Assembly: GCA_024529925.1 (NCBI GenBank)
Contig: JAFEUB010001060.1
Coordinates: 124,001-188,000, forward strand
Direction of reading: 5' to 3'
Length of the DNA: 64,000 nt
From: Ophthalmolycus amberensis
Taxonomy: Eukaryota > Chordata > Actinopteri > Perciformes > Zoarcidae
Below, piece after piece: positions 8,931-20,430 of the stretch (position 1 is its first letter; every line of letters starts with the position of its first letter). A program made the position numbers and the translations under genes. Below the pieces are notes generated by a model that saw only the letters and a program-made list of their open reading frames with translations, was not told the origin of the DNA and did no database searches.

Positions 8931-11270
8931 TAAATAATGGGTTACTTATTCAGTAGCTCCTTCAAACTCGGTGCCAAATGATTTGGAACGATGTCTGATG
9001 GCAGATTGGACGGAGACGGACATCATTTGTGGCCGAGATGACAAAGAAAGAGCCGGTGGGCATTAGCTCCTCTGCACAGGTGTCACGTTGTCACGTTTAA
9101 TCACTGCCGATAGGAGCTGGAGCCGGTGATACCGGTGACTATTACCATCATTTGGCCCTGGACTGAATGCCGATTGTACTTTAATGCCTTCATACAGATG
9201 AAAGGAAAAAAGCTAGAAGCTGCTTTTATTTGTCACTTTCTGACAATGATGCACTGATCCATTGAAACACAATGCATGACAACATTTGACTGCAACCCTA
9301 CGCTGAGCAACACTGAACGGAAAGAAAACACTCAGGGCAAACAGCTGGTCTTGCCGTCTGAGAAGGTAATAAGGATCGGATAGCAGCAGCTTATAAAACA
9401 CACCGCACATCACAACACATCATAGAGCCCCGCTGGTTTTTCTGTCCCCTTGTTTGCCCCGCTTGAACTCAAAGACGGATGTTTATCATTACCTGTCCTC
9501 CCCTTGGCGTCTGGCTGGGCTCCAGTGACCTTCTTTTGGGGCCGTCTCCATCAGGGATTACCTATCGATCAAACGCTCCACCGTAGGGCAGCTTGTTGAA
9601 GACGTGAAGACGCGTGCGTCATCTGAAGGGCGCTGCCAGCAGAGCGAGCTTTGTGTAAGCGATCAGGCGAGATTCATGCGTGCATGCGGCGGAGGGTACG
9701 TGTGCATCTCCTTGACCGAAGTAATGAGCAAATCAAATGTGCGTGCGCGCTTCTCCTTGACCGGGCCGATGGGCGAATCAACTCTCAGAGGGTGTGTTAA
9801 AGCTGATGAGGTGATTTAAAGCCAGCAACGTGACCAATGGGCTGAACAATGGGACTCTGAGGACACAAATGCACACACACACACACACACAAAAACAAAG
9901 AGGACACTGAAGTTTGATTGATGGGAAATGTATGTCGCTGCTCAGATTCATGCACCGCGTCGGGCCGTTACTCGTTTCTTCACATTGAGCTGTAATTTCA
10001 TCTCTCCGGGGTCAATCATAGGTTGCTCCGCGGCAGAACTCAATATTGGACGAGTGATGAATGATGCCGTTTGTCAAGGAGTTAAGCAGCAGTGCTGAGA
10101 GTGCAGAGGAGACGGGGGCTTCCGCAATGGCTGCCGTCGGTACACAAATCCCCCCCCCCCCCCCTCCCGGTGAAATCTGGACTGATGTATTTGCCATAAG
10201 AATTGACATTTGGCCGTCGTCAGTGTCATGCAGAGATCTTGTTTGGCCCGGCATGTGTTCAGCACTTTTACCTGCCCGAGTGATTTGAAGCACTCCGTTA
10301 ACACTCCGCTACACAGAAGGCGAGTTCATCACGTGGGGCAGCAGAGTGAGGGTGCGGACTCAAATAGAGTAGTTGCACCGAGAAAAACTAAAATTTGAGA
10401 CACTTGATTTTCATCAACAGAAAAATCACAAAAAAATAAAGGGATCGCATTGGATTTAGAGATTTGATTGACACGTAATCTTTGAGAAGCGGAGTTCACA
10501 AGCCGTACAGCGGTGTAGCCAGAAGCCAGAACTGTCACAGATAAATCTAAATCAATACGTGCAGCGTGTATTTTTAAACGATCGGGTACACCGGGACTCA
10601 AAGCAGTTTCAATACATTTCAATAGTAGCTCAGTTTTGATACGATTTTTACAACGTTTTTACATTTAGTACTATATAAGCTCACTTGAAGGAAGTGGTCA
10701 TGTAGGCTTTGATTTATAGCAACACCAGACACATGTATGTGATCAGGCTGCACTGTTTGTTTGCATTACTACATTTACCTTGTGAGATACAGTGGGTGTG
10801 CTACCTGTGCATTTACATAATTGGACTGAATATTTGGCCTTGTCTCATTGCAGAGTAGCAAAATGGCCGTGTGCATTCGGCGTGTTTACGTCCTGTGATA
10901 GAGCGGCGGTCGCGCTGCGCAGATGATTTGCAGCGTAATTGGCTCTGCTAGGGACAGAAACAGAAGAGATAGCTGAGCCTTTCTCCGCTGGAATTGAAAA
11001 CACATTCTCACCAATCACACAGCTCTTGCAGCCTTAATGAAGTAACTCCGCATCCAAACATAAAAATCCAAAACAGTTCCCTGGAAACGTCTGCTGGTGC
11101 TGCGCTGGGTTACTTTTTGACAAAAACCTCTTAAGATGGACGGATGCTTCACAAAAATGCTGCAGCTTGGTTGCGGTTCACTTTCCGGTTGCCTGCGCTC
11201 CCACGTAGGAAGGTGTATGGTGCCACCGGCATGTTTCATAAAACCACTAAAGGCTTTGCAGGCTGCAAAT
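8931..11270. other. Non-coding stretch, no gene recognised
   Basis: It contains a CA repeat near 9871-9891 and a 15-base C run at 10150-10164. Segments around 9000-9190 and 9470-9800 are moderately GC-rich and unique-looking and could be conserved regulatory DNA, but this is untested. No protein family is recognised in any frame. Confidence 0.5.
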
Positions 11271-12004
11271 GTTGACTATGTGTGGTTGTATGAATGAAGC
11301 TGTGTATCGTATCAGTGCCGACATATACAGTCACAGAGTTCGCTCAGAAAACACAAAGGATCACCACGCTGGGGAAAAACACTGCCTGTTCGTTGTTGAT
11401 GTACAAAGGGTGTTGATTTGAGACAGTTTTTCTACATCATAGAGAAAGAAGGGTTGTACAGTTGCATATATAAGATGAATAAACTGCATATAAGAACATG
11501 TGTTGAAAGCTAGTTAATGATTCATTTCAAGCAATTAATGCAACTTATACAGTTCTATACAGTCTATTTGAGGAAATGGTTCTTTATGGCACAATAAAGG
11601 CTTCTATGAAGATACCAGCATTTCTGAAATGGAACAAGGCAGAACCCCTGGTTCTGAAAAGTTTCATTTTTTCTAATGGCCATCACTGTGGAAACACAAT
11701 ATGAAATATGGCCTTACAAACTGTCCATACACATACATGAATACATAACAATCCAGCATATAGCCAACATGAAAGAATGTTCGACTAGCTAGCTTCTAAG
11801 CTAATATTAACATTACCGTTAATGGAGAAATGCTAACCGTGATTAGCATTTAATACAACGCAAATGCTATATTAACAGAGCAAATAGAATAGAATATATC
11901 TTCTCATGCTTCATAACGAAATACTCACAGACTAAGGTCTCTCAAGGTTACCAAGCAGAAGAGGTGAAACATTAGTGCAGCGTGTCCTTTCATTAGAATA
12001 CCAA

Positions 12005-12096
12005 AACGAGGTACTAACTACGGCAAGAGAGGAGGGACAAATACGAGCATGAAAAGGCAATGACATTCTACAACACAGAAATGTGGGGGCAGAACA
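12005..12096 (-). repeat. BEL/Pao 3' LTR, portion shared with the other side
   Basis: These 92 bp are identical to 13912-14003. On the minus strand the LTR starts TGTTCTG at 12096, just after a purine-rich tract. The remainder of this LTR should extend below 12005, perhaps to 11271 where an ATGT precedes TGACTATG, but that boundary is a guess. Confidence 0.8.
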
Positions 12097-12178
12097 CTCC
12101 CCGCCTGGTATTTTATAATACCACTATATTCCCTCACTGAGGAGCAGTACAACTTCGGTGACGGGTCTTGAATACACC

Positions 12179-12544
12179 TTAGGGGTACCGTCTGATGATC
12201 CTGACATTAACTTTCCGAACTCTGCCATCACGGCTTGGAGTGGTCTCAATAAGTCCTGTGGGCCACTCGTTTCTCTTGACTTGAGTGTCTTTTAGGAGTA
12301 TCACATCTCCAACTTGCAAGTTTGGTCTTTCGGATTGCCACTTCTTGCGAGGCTGGAGGGTCACCAAGTATTCTTGCTTCCAGCGTCTCCAGAAGGTTTC
12401 AGCAAGGCTTTGGACTTGCCTCCACTGCTTGTTATAGAGATCCTTGAGATCCATCTTCCCTGACGGAGCAGAAACTGTGTCAGTCTCCTGAGTGACCAGC
12501 ATTGCGGGTGTGAAAACTGCTGGCATCTCAGGATCGGCGGACAC
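12179..12544 (-). pseudogene. BEL/Pao integrase C-terminal region (DUF5641-like)
   Basis: A second frame of 121 codons overlaps the end of the reverse-transcriptase frame by 17 bp in another phase. It carries FWRRWKQEYL (residues 51-60) and LQVGDVILLKD (76-86), then a segment with SRDGRVRKV (104-112). This pattern is typical of the domain after the integrase core in BEL/Pao Pol. The integrase zinc finger and DDE core are missing, along with RNase H. The frame reaches its stop at 12179, less than 90 bp before the LTR, as in intact elements. Confidence 0.8.
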
Positions 12545-13973
12545 TGGAACTTGCGTTCGTGATTCTGCTGCTGTTGGATGCTATTTTATGCAGCCTGATG
12601 CTTGACTCGGCTAACATCTCCCTTGTTCTTTTCAGAACATTGATGGCTTCATCCACGGTGGGAAATGAGGCCAGTCCATCATCCACATAAAAGTTTCTCA
12701 TGACGAACTGCTTAGCATCTGTACCATGTTCCTGGTGTCCTTCTTGCGCTGCGCTTCTTAAGCCATAAATGGCCACAGCTGGTGAGGGGCTGTTACCGAA
12801 CACATGTACTGTCATTCGGTACTCTGTCACTGGTTTTGTGAAGTCGTTACCTTTAAACCACAAGAATCTCAGGAAATCACGGTGATCCTCACAGACTGTG
12901 AAACAGTAAAACATCTGCTGAACGTCTGCTGTGACTGCAATCGACTCCTTGCGGAAACGGATAAGTACTCCAAGAAGAGTGTTATTCAAATCTGGTCCAT
13001 TCAAGAGGATGTCGATGAGAGAGATGCCTTCGTGCTTGGCACTGGAATCAAACACCACACGTATTTGATCTGGCTTCTGAGGGTGGTAGACACCAAATGC
13101 AGGTAGGTACCGACACTCTTGATTCTTCTCCAATGGCGGAGCTAGCTGTGCCTGGCCTGACTCAAAGATCTTTTCCATGAAGTCAAAGTATTGTTTTTTC
13201 ACTCCTGGCTTTCTTTCCAGTGTGCGACTCAGAGAATAGAGACGCTTCACTGCTTGGTCCCTATTATTCGGGAGACGAGCCCTTGGGTAACGGAATGGTA
13301 AGGGAGCCACCCAGCTGTATGCATCATTCATGTAGACATTTTTGTCCATGATTTCAAGGAAGGCTTCATCTTCCATAGATAACGCCATTTTCTCATCTTT
13401 TGTCCTGTCAAAAACTTTGTTTCCAAGATCATCGTCTTCCAGGAGCTCTGTCTCTTCAAAGGTTTGACGACTCTGACTTGATGTCTTCTTGTTAACTTTC
13501 TCTTTGACATGGATGACACTAGCACATGGACTAAGGAAAGATGTATGTCCATTAGATAGGATATTGGTCCTGTAGACATTGATGCTGCTTGGCTTGTGTG
13601 CTCCTCTGAGACATATTTCTCCAAGGTGGGGATAAAGATGTGCTATCTCTGGTGAGGGGATCTCTGAACGGTCATCCGGCATCATGTCACACTCTATGAG
13701 TGTCGGGAGAGGGATCTGTACATTGCCATCTATTGACTCAACTATGAGTTTACTGGCGCGCCGGCCTGACGTTTCTACGACCCCTGAGCATGTTTTAAGG
13801 ATGTATGGAGCGGCACCCGCTCCAATGTCAAAAAGGTCGAGTAGCTCAGTCTTTGCCAAGGACCTATTACTATGTTCGAGGACAGCGTATGCTTTAACCG
13901 CTTTTAACCGCAACGAGGTACTAACTACGGCAAGAGAGGAGGGACAAATACGAGCATGAAAAGGCAATGACAT
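12528..13973 (-). pseudogene. BEL/Pao Pol fragment: protease remnant plus reverse transcriptase
   Basis: The frame has 481 codons. Residues 1-20 are translated from the LTR piece itself, so this start is an artefact of the deletion that fused the LTR to pol. Residues about 36-115 resemble the BEL/Pao aspartic protease region, ending with PSPEIAHLYPHL. At about residue 116 the frame jumps to the linker that normally lies much further downstream, so the protease core is deleted. Residues 285-455 are the reverse transcriptase. Motif A keeps its aspartate (TADVQQMF, D350), and the YVDD box sits at 429-432, so the catalytic aspartates look intact. After about residue 470 the frame runs out of homology at the next deletion. 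The lack of stop codons suggests a recent event. Confidence 0.85.
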
Positions 13974-14003
13974 TCTACAACACAGAAATGTGGGGGCAGA
14001 ACA
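13912..14003 (-). repeat. BEL/Pao 5' LTR, truncated to 92 bp
   Basis: It is identical to 12005-12096. On its inner side it breaks off and joins pol sequence at GCAACGAGGT. On its outer side it meets ATGTTCATGTAG, the flanking DNA. The inner break removed the rest of the LTR, the primer-binding site and gag. Confidence 0.85.
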
Positions 14004-15927
14004 ATGTTCATGTAGTAAAGCAGGGTATGCTTTAGGGCGGGGCTACACAGTGATTGACAGGTCTCGAGTTGTCCATTTTTTCGTCTTAGAACATTTTGCC
14101 TCTCACGGGTTGTTGTCACCTCATTAAGTGAATTGTAATATTTTTGTTTCGCCCCAAAAATATCTTATTCAGCATTCGCTTGTATTTCGCTCCACCTTCT
14201 TGTGTCACTCCTGGTTTCCTAAAATTGTCAGGTCATCCAATCAACTGCAGTATCACCTAAAAGCAGAACAATAACTGTAATTTACTAATACGGTCATAGT
14301 GGAGCTGCTCAGATTGCCGGTCTCTCAGCTCCTCCTCATCCATGTGGTCACAGTCAAATTGATTTTTGCATTGCTGGAGTCTGGCAGCACATGAGGCCCA
14401 TTTCATACATCCCACTGTTGTTCCCACTGAAGGCTGGCCGAGTCAGAATGCAAAAAATTTAAGAAGTGTTTTTTTTGAAAGTGTAATATTTTAAAGCAGT
14501 CGAAGAGGTTTTTCTCATACAACTTCCTCAAAATGTACATCAGGAGTAGCTCTTCGTCACCATGGGTCAGTACGGCCGGTATGTGCCCTAGATCTACCTT
14601 TGCATGTTTTGTCTTTTCTCACCAAGAATAAATGATACTCGTTGAAACATTTCATCCATGCTACGCGTTTGTCAGGTTTGGTGGGATCGGCCAGTATTTG
14701 TCACCACTGTTTTATGGCGCTTGTCGGAGCATTGTCAGCGTTACGTGCCGAAGATTGATGAAGCAACGGGCTGTTGCTTCAAATGCCAGCTTTCAAAAAA
14801 ACAGCAGCACAACGAGCGGACGCTTTTCCTCTCTGAGAGCTTTCATCGGATGACTTCTGCAAACCCGCAGTTTACCCTAATGTGGGCAAATTGAACGAAA
14901 TGCCTGGTTCATTGTCGGGTAAACTGTGAAAGATGCATTACAGGTCCATTTAAGAATTCAGTGTATGAGATGAAAAGAGATAAAAATGACCCTAGGAATG
15001 AGGGCTGCAGGATTCAATTAAAGGAATTGGATGAAAGCAAAGGCTGCAACACACCTAAAGTCATGGTCTTTAAAAAAACATTATTTATGTCAAACAGGTG
15101 AATTGAATATTTCAGATTTCCAGTCAAAAAAAGTGCTCAGAATGTAATATTGTTAACAAAAGGCGAAAAGAAAGAAAGAAAAGCCGGCTTCCAAAGACTA
15201 GATTGCACCATGTCTCAGCATACTTCTCTCCCCGTCTGATGATGAGGAACAATGTAGCAAGCCTCAGAATGAGGCTTTGAGACACCCGCTGCATGATGGG
15301 AGACGTCACATTATGAGCCTGGCGACGGCAACGCTCGGGTGAGATATGACATGACGCAGCTATGTGGCGACATCGGCGCGCTCTCAGACAACACATTTCG
15401 GGACAGATATCGTAGCGCGTACCCAAAAAAGTACAAAACAGCACAGGCCTGTCTGGCATGAGATACGGCCGGTGTCATCATTAAGAAAACACTGTAGATG
15501 TTTCACTGGGCAAATGTGTCACGGCTCCCTGTGCTTGTTAGAAGGATGTATACATTACAGGTTCCTCAACATGATGTCTTATGAATAACCCGCTGAGTGC
15601 ATCCTCCTGTGTAAAGGCCTTGACACATGGATGAGATTTATGGTCGTGTTATTACTGCTAAATATTCATCCACCGCTTACATCGTCTGAATAAGCTGAAC
15701 ACAGGACTTTGGTGAACACAATGCTTGTGTTATCAGTTTGTGCGTGAAGTTCTCAAGTGTTGTAAAGCTGTACTAAGTCAAAATAAAAACACATGTAAGT
15801 AAGGGTTTAAGGCAAGACACTATGTGCAAAAACATCCGTTTTCATGCACTGGTTCCTTTGGAGATTTTGGGCTATTTTGCTTCCTTCAGAAAACATCCAA
15901 AATACAAATCTACCAAAAGTTAGCGTT

Positions 15928-16040
15928 AGATAATGCCTCATTTGCATATTTAAACATTATATTTCAGAAAACTTAAAAATACAAAAAATAATTGTTTTAA
16001 TGTTAGTAATCGACTGGGGAACTTTCATGCTGGTGTCTTT
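15928..16040 (+). repeat. Diverged repeat, copy A
   Basis: Shares with 16461-16565 the ordered blocks CATTTGCATATTT, TTTCAGAAAACTT, ATACAAAAAAT and TTAGT-x-AAGTAAT/TTAGTAATC, with small indels. Probably two fragments of one interspersed family, or an old local duplication. Confidence 0.6.
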
Positions 16041-16460
16041 TAGGATTTAAATATTTTTTTGTTTCACTAAACATCTCTCTAAAGGCCGTTTTCTCTAAAT
16101 GAGTTTTCTCTCAGACTCTGAAACAGAAGTCTCCGCTTCAGAAGCTCTTACATACACCAAACCTTTCCAGTTCATTCCTCTCTAGATTGTGAAGGTTTTT
16201 AAAGAGGGGTTAGTTAATATATCATTCATAACCAAGATTTATACAACATTTTATTCCCTTAAAACATGGCCAAAATGTATTTTTTATGGACTGTTTACAC
16301 TAATTGTTATTTATGGTGCGATACAGAGAGATATCCAAAATGCCCTGTGTAAAGACCTTTGACTCTTATATGTGAACAAAATGAAAACACAATTTTGAAC
16401 CTGGCTTTATCCAATGTTTAGAATTCTGTTCTGAAAATGTATGCAAATTAGCACATATTT

Positions 16461-16565
16461 CAGATCATGCAGCATTTGCATATTTCAACATTTTCAGAAA
16501 ACTTGTAATACAAAAAATGATCGTGTTAGTGTAAGTAATTAACTCATGAACTGCCATGGTGATAT
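16461..16565 (+). repeat. Diverged repeat, copy B
   Basis: Second copy of the family at 15928-16040, in the same orientation, about 530 bp downstream. Confidence 0.6.
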
Positions 16566-18033
16566 CTATTTGTTAGATTATTTACCCCATTCACTAGGGT
16601 TGTCTCCCGTAATGTTATTTCAAATCATGTTCATTTCTTTTGGATCGTAGCTCACATTAAGTCTCTCTGACAGCACTTACTGCAGGCTATGAGCCATCAC
16701 CTGCCCCACAATGCAACAGCAGAGAGACTGATAAGGAAAGTGGATGAAAAAACAAAACATGCAACCCTTTGTACAGCATCCAAAGCTTATGACTTTACAG
16801 CCAAACATACCAGTTAAGTCAACAGATAACTGTAGGTTACACGCTGCGATATACTGAATAGTGGTACAGTAGTGAGTATTTTGTCTCTTCATTTTACTGC
16901 AATGAAGTTGAACGAATGGATTTATCAATTAGCTCCATTGTGCCTCATGAATGAATTCATTTCTGCAGGATTACTGGGATCAACAGATTTGACTGTGGGG
17001 TTAACTGGATCCGCACAATTCTCTCGCTGTGAGTTTCAACTCTGGTGAACTACGACCCGTGGATTTGTGCCATTGGCCAATTAATAATTAATCTAAATAA
17101 TGTAGATTTTTGATACAGATCCAGAGTCCGAAACAGAGAAAGGTATGGTGTTGCCTATTATTGTATTACATTACAGCTTTTCTTCTTATTCTAATGGAGC
17201 GGAAGAGGCATCACAAAGACATGTCAGCGGTTGGTTATGGTTTGCCGTTGACTCGCTGGCAAAAAGGAGTTCACTTTAGCCCTGTGAGTGGTCAACCAAC
17301 TCTCACCAGGCCTTTAATGGGTTTAATGGGTCATCAAATGTTCACAGGACTTTCACCCACGAGACCCCTGTTAATGTCCTGTGTAATGTTCAGCTTAATT
17401 TACCTTACTTATGGTCCGCAACTTATGTACTTAGCTATCTCTGTATACATATTACATAACAAGTGTACTCGTTTTAATCCTATGTTGGAAGTTTATTTTG
17501 AAAGGACTATGCATTTAACGAGCAGAAACTTCCTGTGGACATGGACGTTTATTTTGAAAAGATACTATTTGTGTAATCACACACCGTTACCTGACACGTC
17601 CAAGACGCGCTAGCAGGGCACCTAAAGCGTCACAGTTTGAAGCGTAGGCCGCAAGCACTGTTTTTTGAATGATTTGGGAGTGAGATTGTTGATGGTACCT
17701 ACGTCACCAATCTTTCTGGCACTTGTTTTTCAAGCACACAGAACTTTGTGGTATGATCCGGCCTTTGGGTCAAATGTATGTCACGGTTCACCAGAGAAAT
17801 GCAGGAAACTATTGTTGAATTGATCCGTTATGAAGTAGTTTTAGCTTTAACTTGGGCTGGATTTTGGAAAAATTTAATTATTATATGAGTCATCCGACAA
17901 CCCTCATTTTACGATAACAAATTCAGAGAATGATAAATAATAAGACTTATAGCACATACCATTTTTGCAATTGCTCCTTGGCACTGCATCAATTTCCTTT
18001 TTTCCCCCTCCTAAATAATTTTATGCACCACGT

Positions 18034-18034
18034 C

Positions 18035-18067
<33 letters not shown>
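18034..18067. repeat. CT-rich microsatellite
   Basis: CT units with one G interruption, read directly. Confidence 0.9.
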
Positions 18068-18422
18068 GGCTTTGCATTTTCGCCAGCCGAACGTCAACTT
18101 CAGCTCTCGTTCCCCGTCCATCACTCCCAGCCGGCGCACCTATGCATTACTGTAAATATCAATCCTCGCTTGAGGGGCCGGGGTTTGAGTTCACCTGGCA
18201 GCTCTGAAGGGAATCTCCCCCCGTCTGATGATGAAGCCCAGTTCTCAGTCTATGTAAGCCAGAACAGTTGGTGAAGCAGGGAGCAGCGGTTACGGAGGAG
18301 CTTTTAATATTCCCCTGATGTAATGGGAGCATTTGAATATTGTATTTAAGCACACTGAGCTTTGGCACACGCACACACACAGAACATATTCATCATTCAA
18401 CCAAAGGAATTCTACGCATTCT

Positions 18423-18525
<103 letters not shown>

Positions 18526-18640
18526 GGTAATGTGATTCGCGTTCTGATGTTCTTGGAAAATCACAGGGTTGAGAGAGTAGAGGAAAAAACTGTTTTAGCC
18601 GGAGCTCCCATTGGATTTGAGCTGATGCAGCAGTGATGAC

Positions 18641-19288
18641 AAATGGAAAATGATAAATGGAAAGCTGTCAAATAACCCAGCGGAAATAGCAACAGCTTTC
18701 AATCACCATTTCATTGATTCTGTGGCTACTATTGTTAAATGTTTCTCCCCTGAGAAAACACACGTCTGCACAGTAAATTCATTGGAGCCGACCTTCAGCA
18801 TAAGAAATGTCACTCAATCAGAGGTTACAAGAATAATCAGGTCTGTTAAACCTTCCAAAGCAAAGGATGTATTTGGTATGGATACAACACTAACAGATCC
18901 CATCAGCAAAATCATCAACCTCTCAATCTCTCAGAGCATGTTTCCCAGTGTTTGGAAGTCGGCTGCTGTTGTTCCAGTATTCAAAGATGGAGATCCCCTT
19001 TCTACCTGTAATTACAGACCCATCAGTATCCTGCCAACAATATCAAAAGTTGCAGAGAAGTTGGTAGCTGAGCAAATAATCTGCCATTTGAATACCAGTT
19101 CTTTTGCCCTACACCCAATGCAATTCGGCTTTCGCGCCAATTATTCTATTGAGACAGCCAAAATGGGACAAGTGGCAAATAAACTCACTAACTCCATGGT
19201 TCATGTAACTGCATGGTTAAAGCAAAGCTGTTTACAACTAAACGTATCCAAAACAGTGTGTATGTTTTTTACCAAAACAAACTGGTAG
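18641..19288 (+). pseudogene. LINE reverse transcriptase, fingers region fused in frame to thumb
   Basis: From KWKMINGK the frame continues through AEIATAFNHHFI (numbering from the Met at 18650, residues 11-22), VWKSAAVVPVFKDGD (101-115), NYRPISIL (121-128) and FGFRANYSIETA (159-170). These are the standard fingers motifs of LINE reverse transcriptase. At about residue 171 (near 19160) the protein jumps to the region after the catalytic loop: W-x-x-x-x-CLQLNVSKT (189-202). The palm with its aspartate box is gone, yet the frame is kept. A frameshift and stop near 19288 separate this part from the next frame. The enzyme cannot be active. Confidence 0.85.
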
Positions 19289-19292
19289 TGTA

Positions 19293-19961
19293 GTGCCGGA
19301 TGTTTTTGTATCCGGGGAGAGGCTACGGGTTGTACCTGACTACAAGTATCTCGGAGTACTTTTTGAATCCAAATTGTCATTCAAATCTCAGGTGAAAAAG
19401 GTCTGTAACCGGGTCAAATTTAATCTATCAAATTTCAGGTTCACACGAAACTACATGTCAACAGAGGCAGCTAAGACATACATGCTTGCTATGGTCGTTT
19501 CCCACATCACTTACTGTTTAACAACCTGGTCACAGGCTAGCACCACTACTCTGAAACCACTACAGTCATTGTGTAAACGCGCACTCAAAATCCTTGATCA
19601 AAAATCAGTTCGTTCTCATCATTGCCCTATACTAACAAAATATAAGTTGTTTAGTTGGGATAACATGATTAAATATGTGAATGTCTGTCTCATGTACAAG
19701 ATTATACATGGCTTGACCTCTCCTCCGCTCAAACTATTTGTGATCACAAGAACAACTGGTTATCGGCTCACAAGAGGAGCAGCACGAGGGGATTGCATTG
19801 TCCCACTCAGGAAAAGTGCTTTTAGTCATTCTGTATTTTCTGTACAAGCTGCACTACAATGGAACTCCATCCCAGTGACCATTAGAGAACTACACACATA
19901 CAGGTCATTTAAATCTCACTTACAGAAATGGTTAGTTAGTACTCAGCTCTGTCAGCACTAG
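19293..19961 (+). pseudogene. LINE reverse transcriptase C-terminal part
   Basis: The frame holds 222 codons, continuing the preceding one after a frameshift. It has DYKYLGVLFESKLSF near the start (residues 17-31), then a C-terminal domain with LQSLCKRALKILDQ and WNSIPVTIRELHTYRSFKSH near the end. These fit the thumb and C-terminal segment of CR1/L2/Rex1-type ORF2. It ends at its natural stop TAG. Confidence 0.85.
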
Positions 19962-20430
19962 ATTGTAACTGTTTATCTGTCTGTGTTGAACTTCCCTCGA
20001 TCTGTCTGTTGTCACCTTTCTGTCTTTCTTTAAAATGCCGGTCGACCGTCATCTACCTGCATGTATGTCTTTTATTGTTGTTTAGCTGTGTCGGAGTGAT
20101 TTATGTATTTCACATACTCTGTATGCTTTTATGTTTTGTGCCTCTGACGTGGATGTTTTTTAGCAGCTAAACAACTACAGCATAATACTGTTTTTAGTCC
20201 ATGTTTTAACATAGTTATTCTCACTTTTTTTCATTGTTTGTCCACGCATTGTTAAGTGTCAATATTGTTTAACCTTTTAACTTTAATCTTACATTGTTTT
20301 TAGGTTTATTGTGTAACATCTGCCTCTTGGGACTACAGATGAAAAATATCCTTTTGGCTAACTCTGGCACATTTGCAGAAATGTTTTTATTAATGTGCAC
20401 TGTCCCGTTCAAATTAACAAATAAATGACA

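Larger units (their letters stand above)
12005..14003 (-). mobile_element. BEL/Pao LTR retrotransposon, internally deleted
   Basis: On the minus strand the order is: LTR piece (13912-14003), a protease/reverse-transcriptase reading frame (12528-13973), the C-terminal end of the integrase region (12179-12544), a purine-rich tract GGCGGGGAG just before the second LTR, and the start of that LTR (12096 downward). Both LTR pieces begin TGTTCTGCCCCCACATTTC on the minus strand and are identical over 92 bp. The 3' LTR should continue to lower coordinates, but I cannot find its far end. Gag, part of the protease, RNase H and the integrase core are missing. BEL/Pao elements are retrovirus-like genome residents of animals. 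This copy is defective. Confidence 0.85.
14004..18420. other. Non-coding stretch, no gene recognised
   Basis: No gene is supportable. It contains two diverged copies of a short repeat (15928-16040 and 16461-16565, listed separately), a CT-rich tract (18034-18067) and a 504-bp open frame at 17110-17613 that matches no protein I know. The part 17480-17640 has two copies of TTTATTTTGAAA and looks like dispersed-repeat DNA. Confidence 0.5.
18636..20430 (+). mobile_element. Non-LTR retrotransposon (CR1/L2/Rex1 type), 5'-truncated, palm deleted
   Basis: It holds two adjacent reading frames from one reverse transcriptase, then about 450 bp of 3' UTR and AACAAATAAATGAC near 20417-20430. A weak five-base repeat, ATGAC, lies at the 5' limit (about 18636) and just after the 3' AAATAA, and may be a target duplication. 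The clade is not resolved by eye; the fingers and thumb segments fit the Jockey superfamily. No endonuclease is present. Confidence 0.8.

Noticed and set aside
11271..12004. Full-length BEL/Pao 3' LTR down to 11271
   Set aside because: Only a four-base ATGT coincidence supports that end, so I did not annotate it as a boundary.
17110..17613. Open frame of 167 codons on the plus strand
   Set aside because: It is the longest frame not tied to a recognised transposon, but it matches no family I know, has no domain or repeat motif pattern, and its 3' part overlaps repeat-like DNA with duplicated TTTATTTTGAAA.
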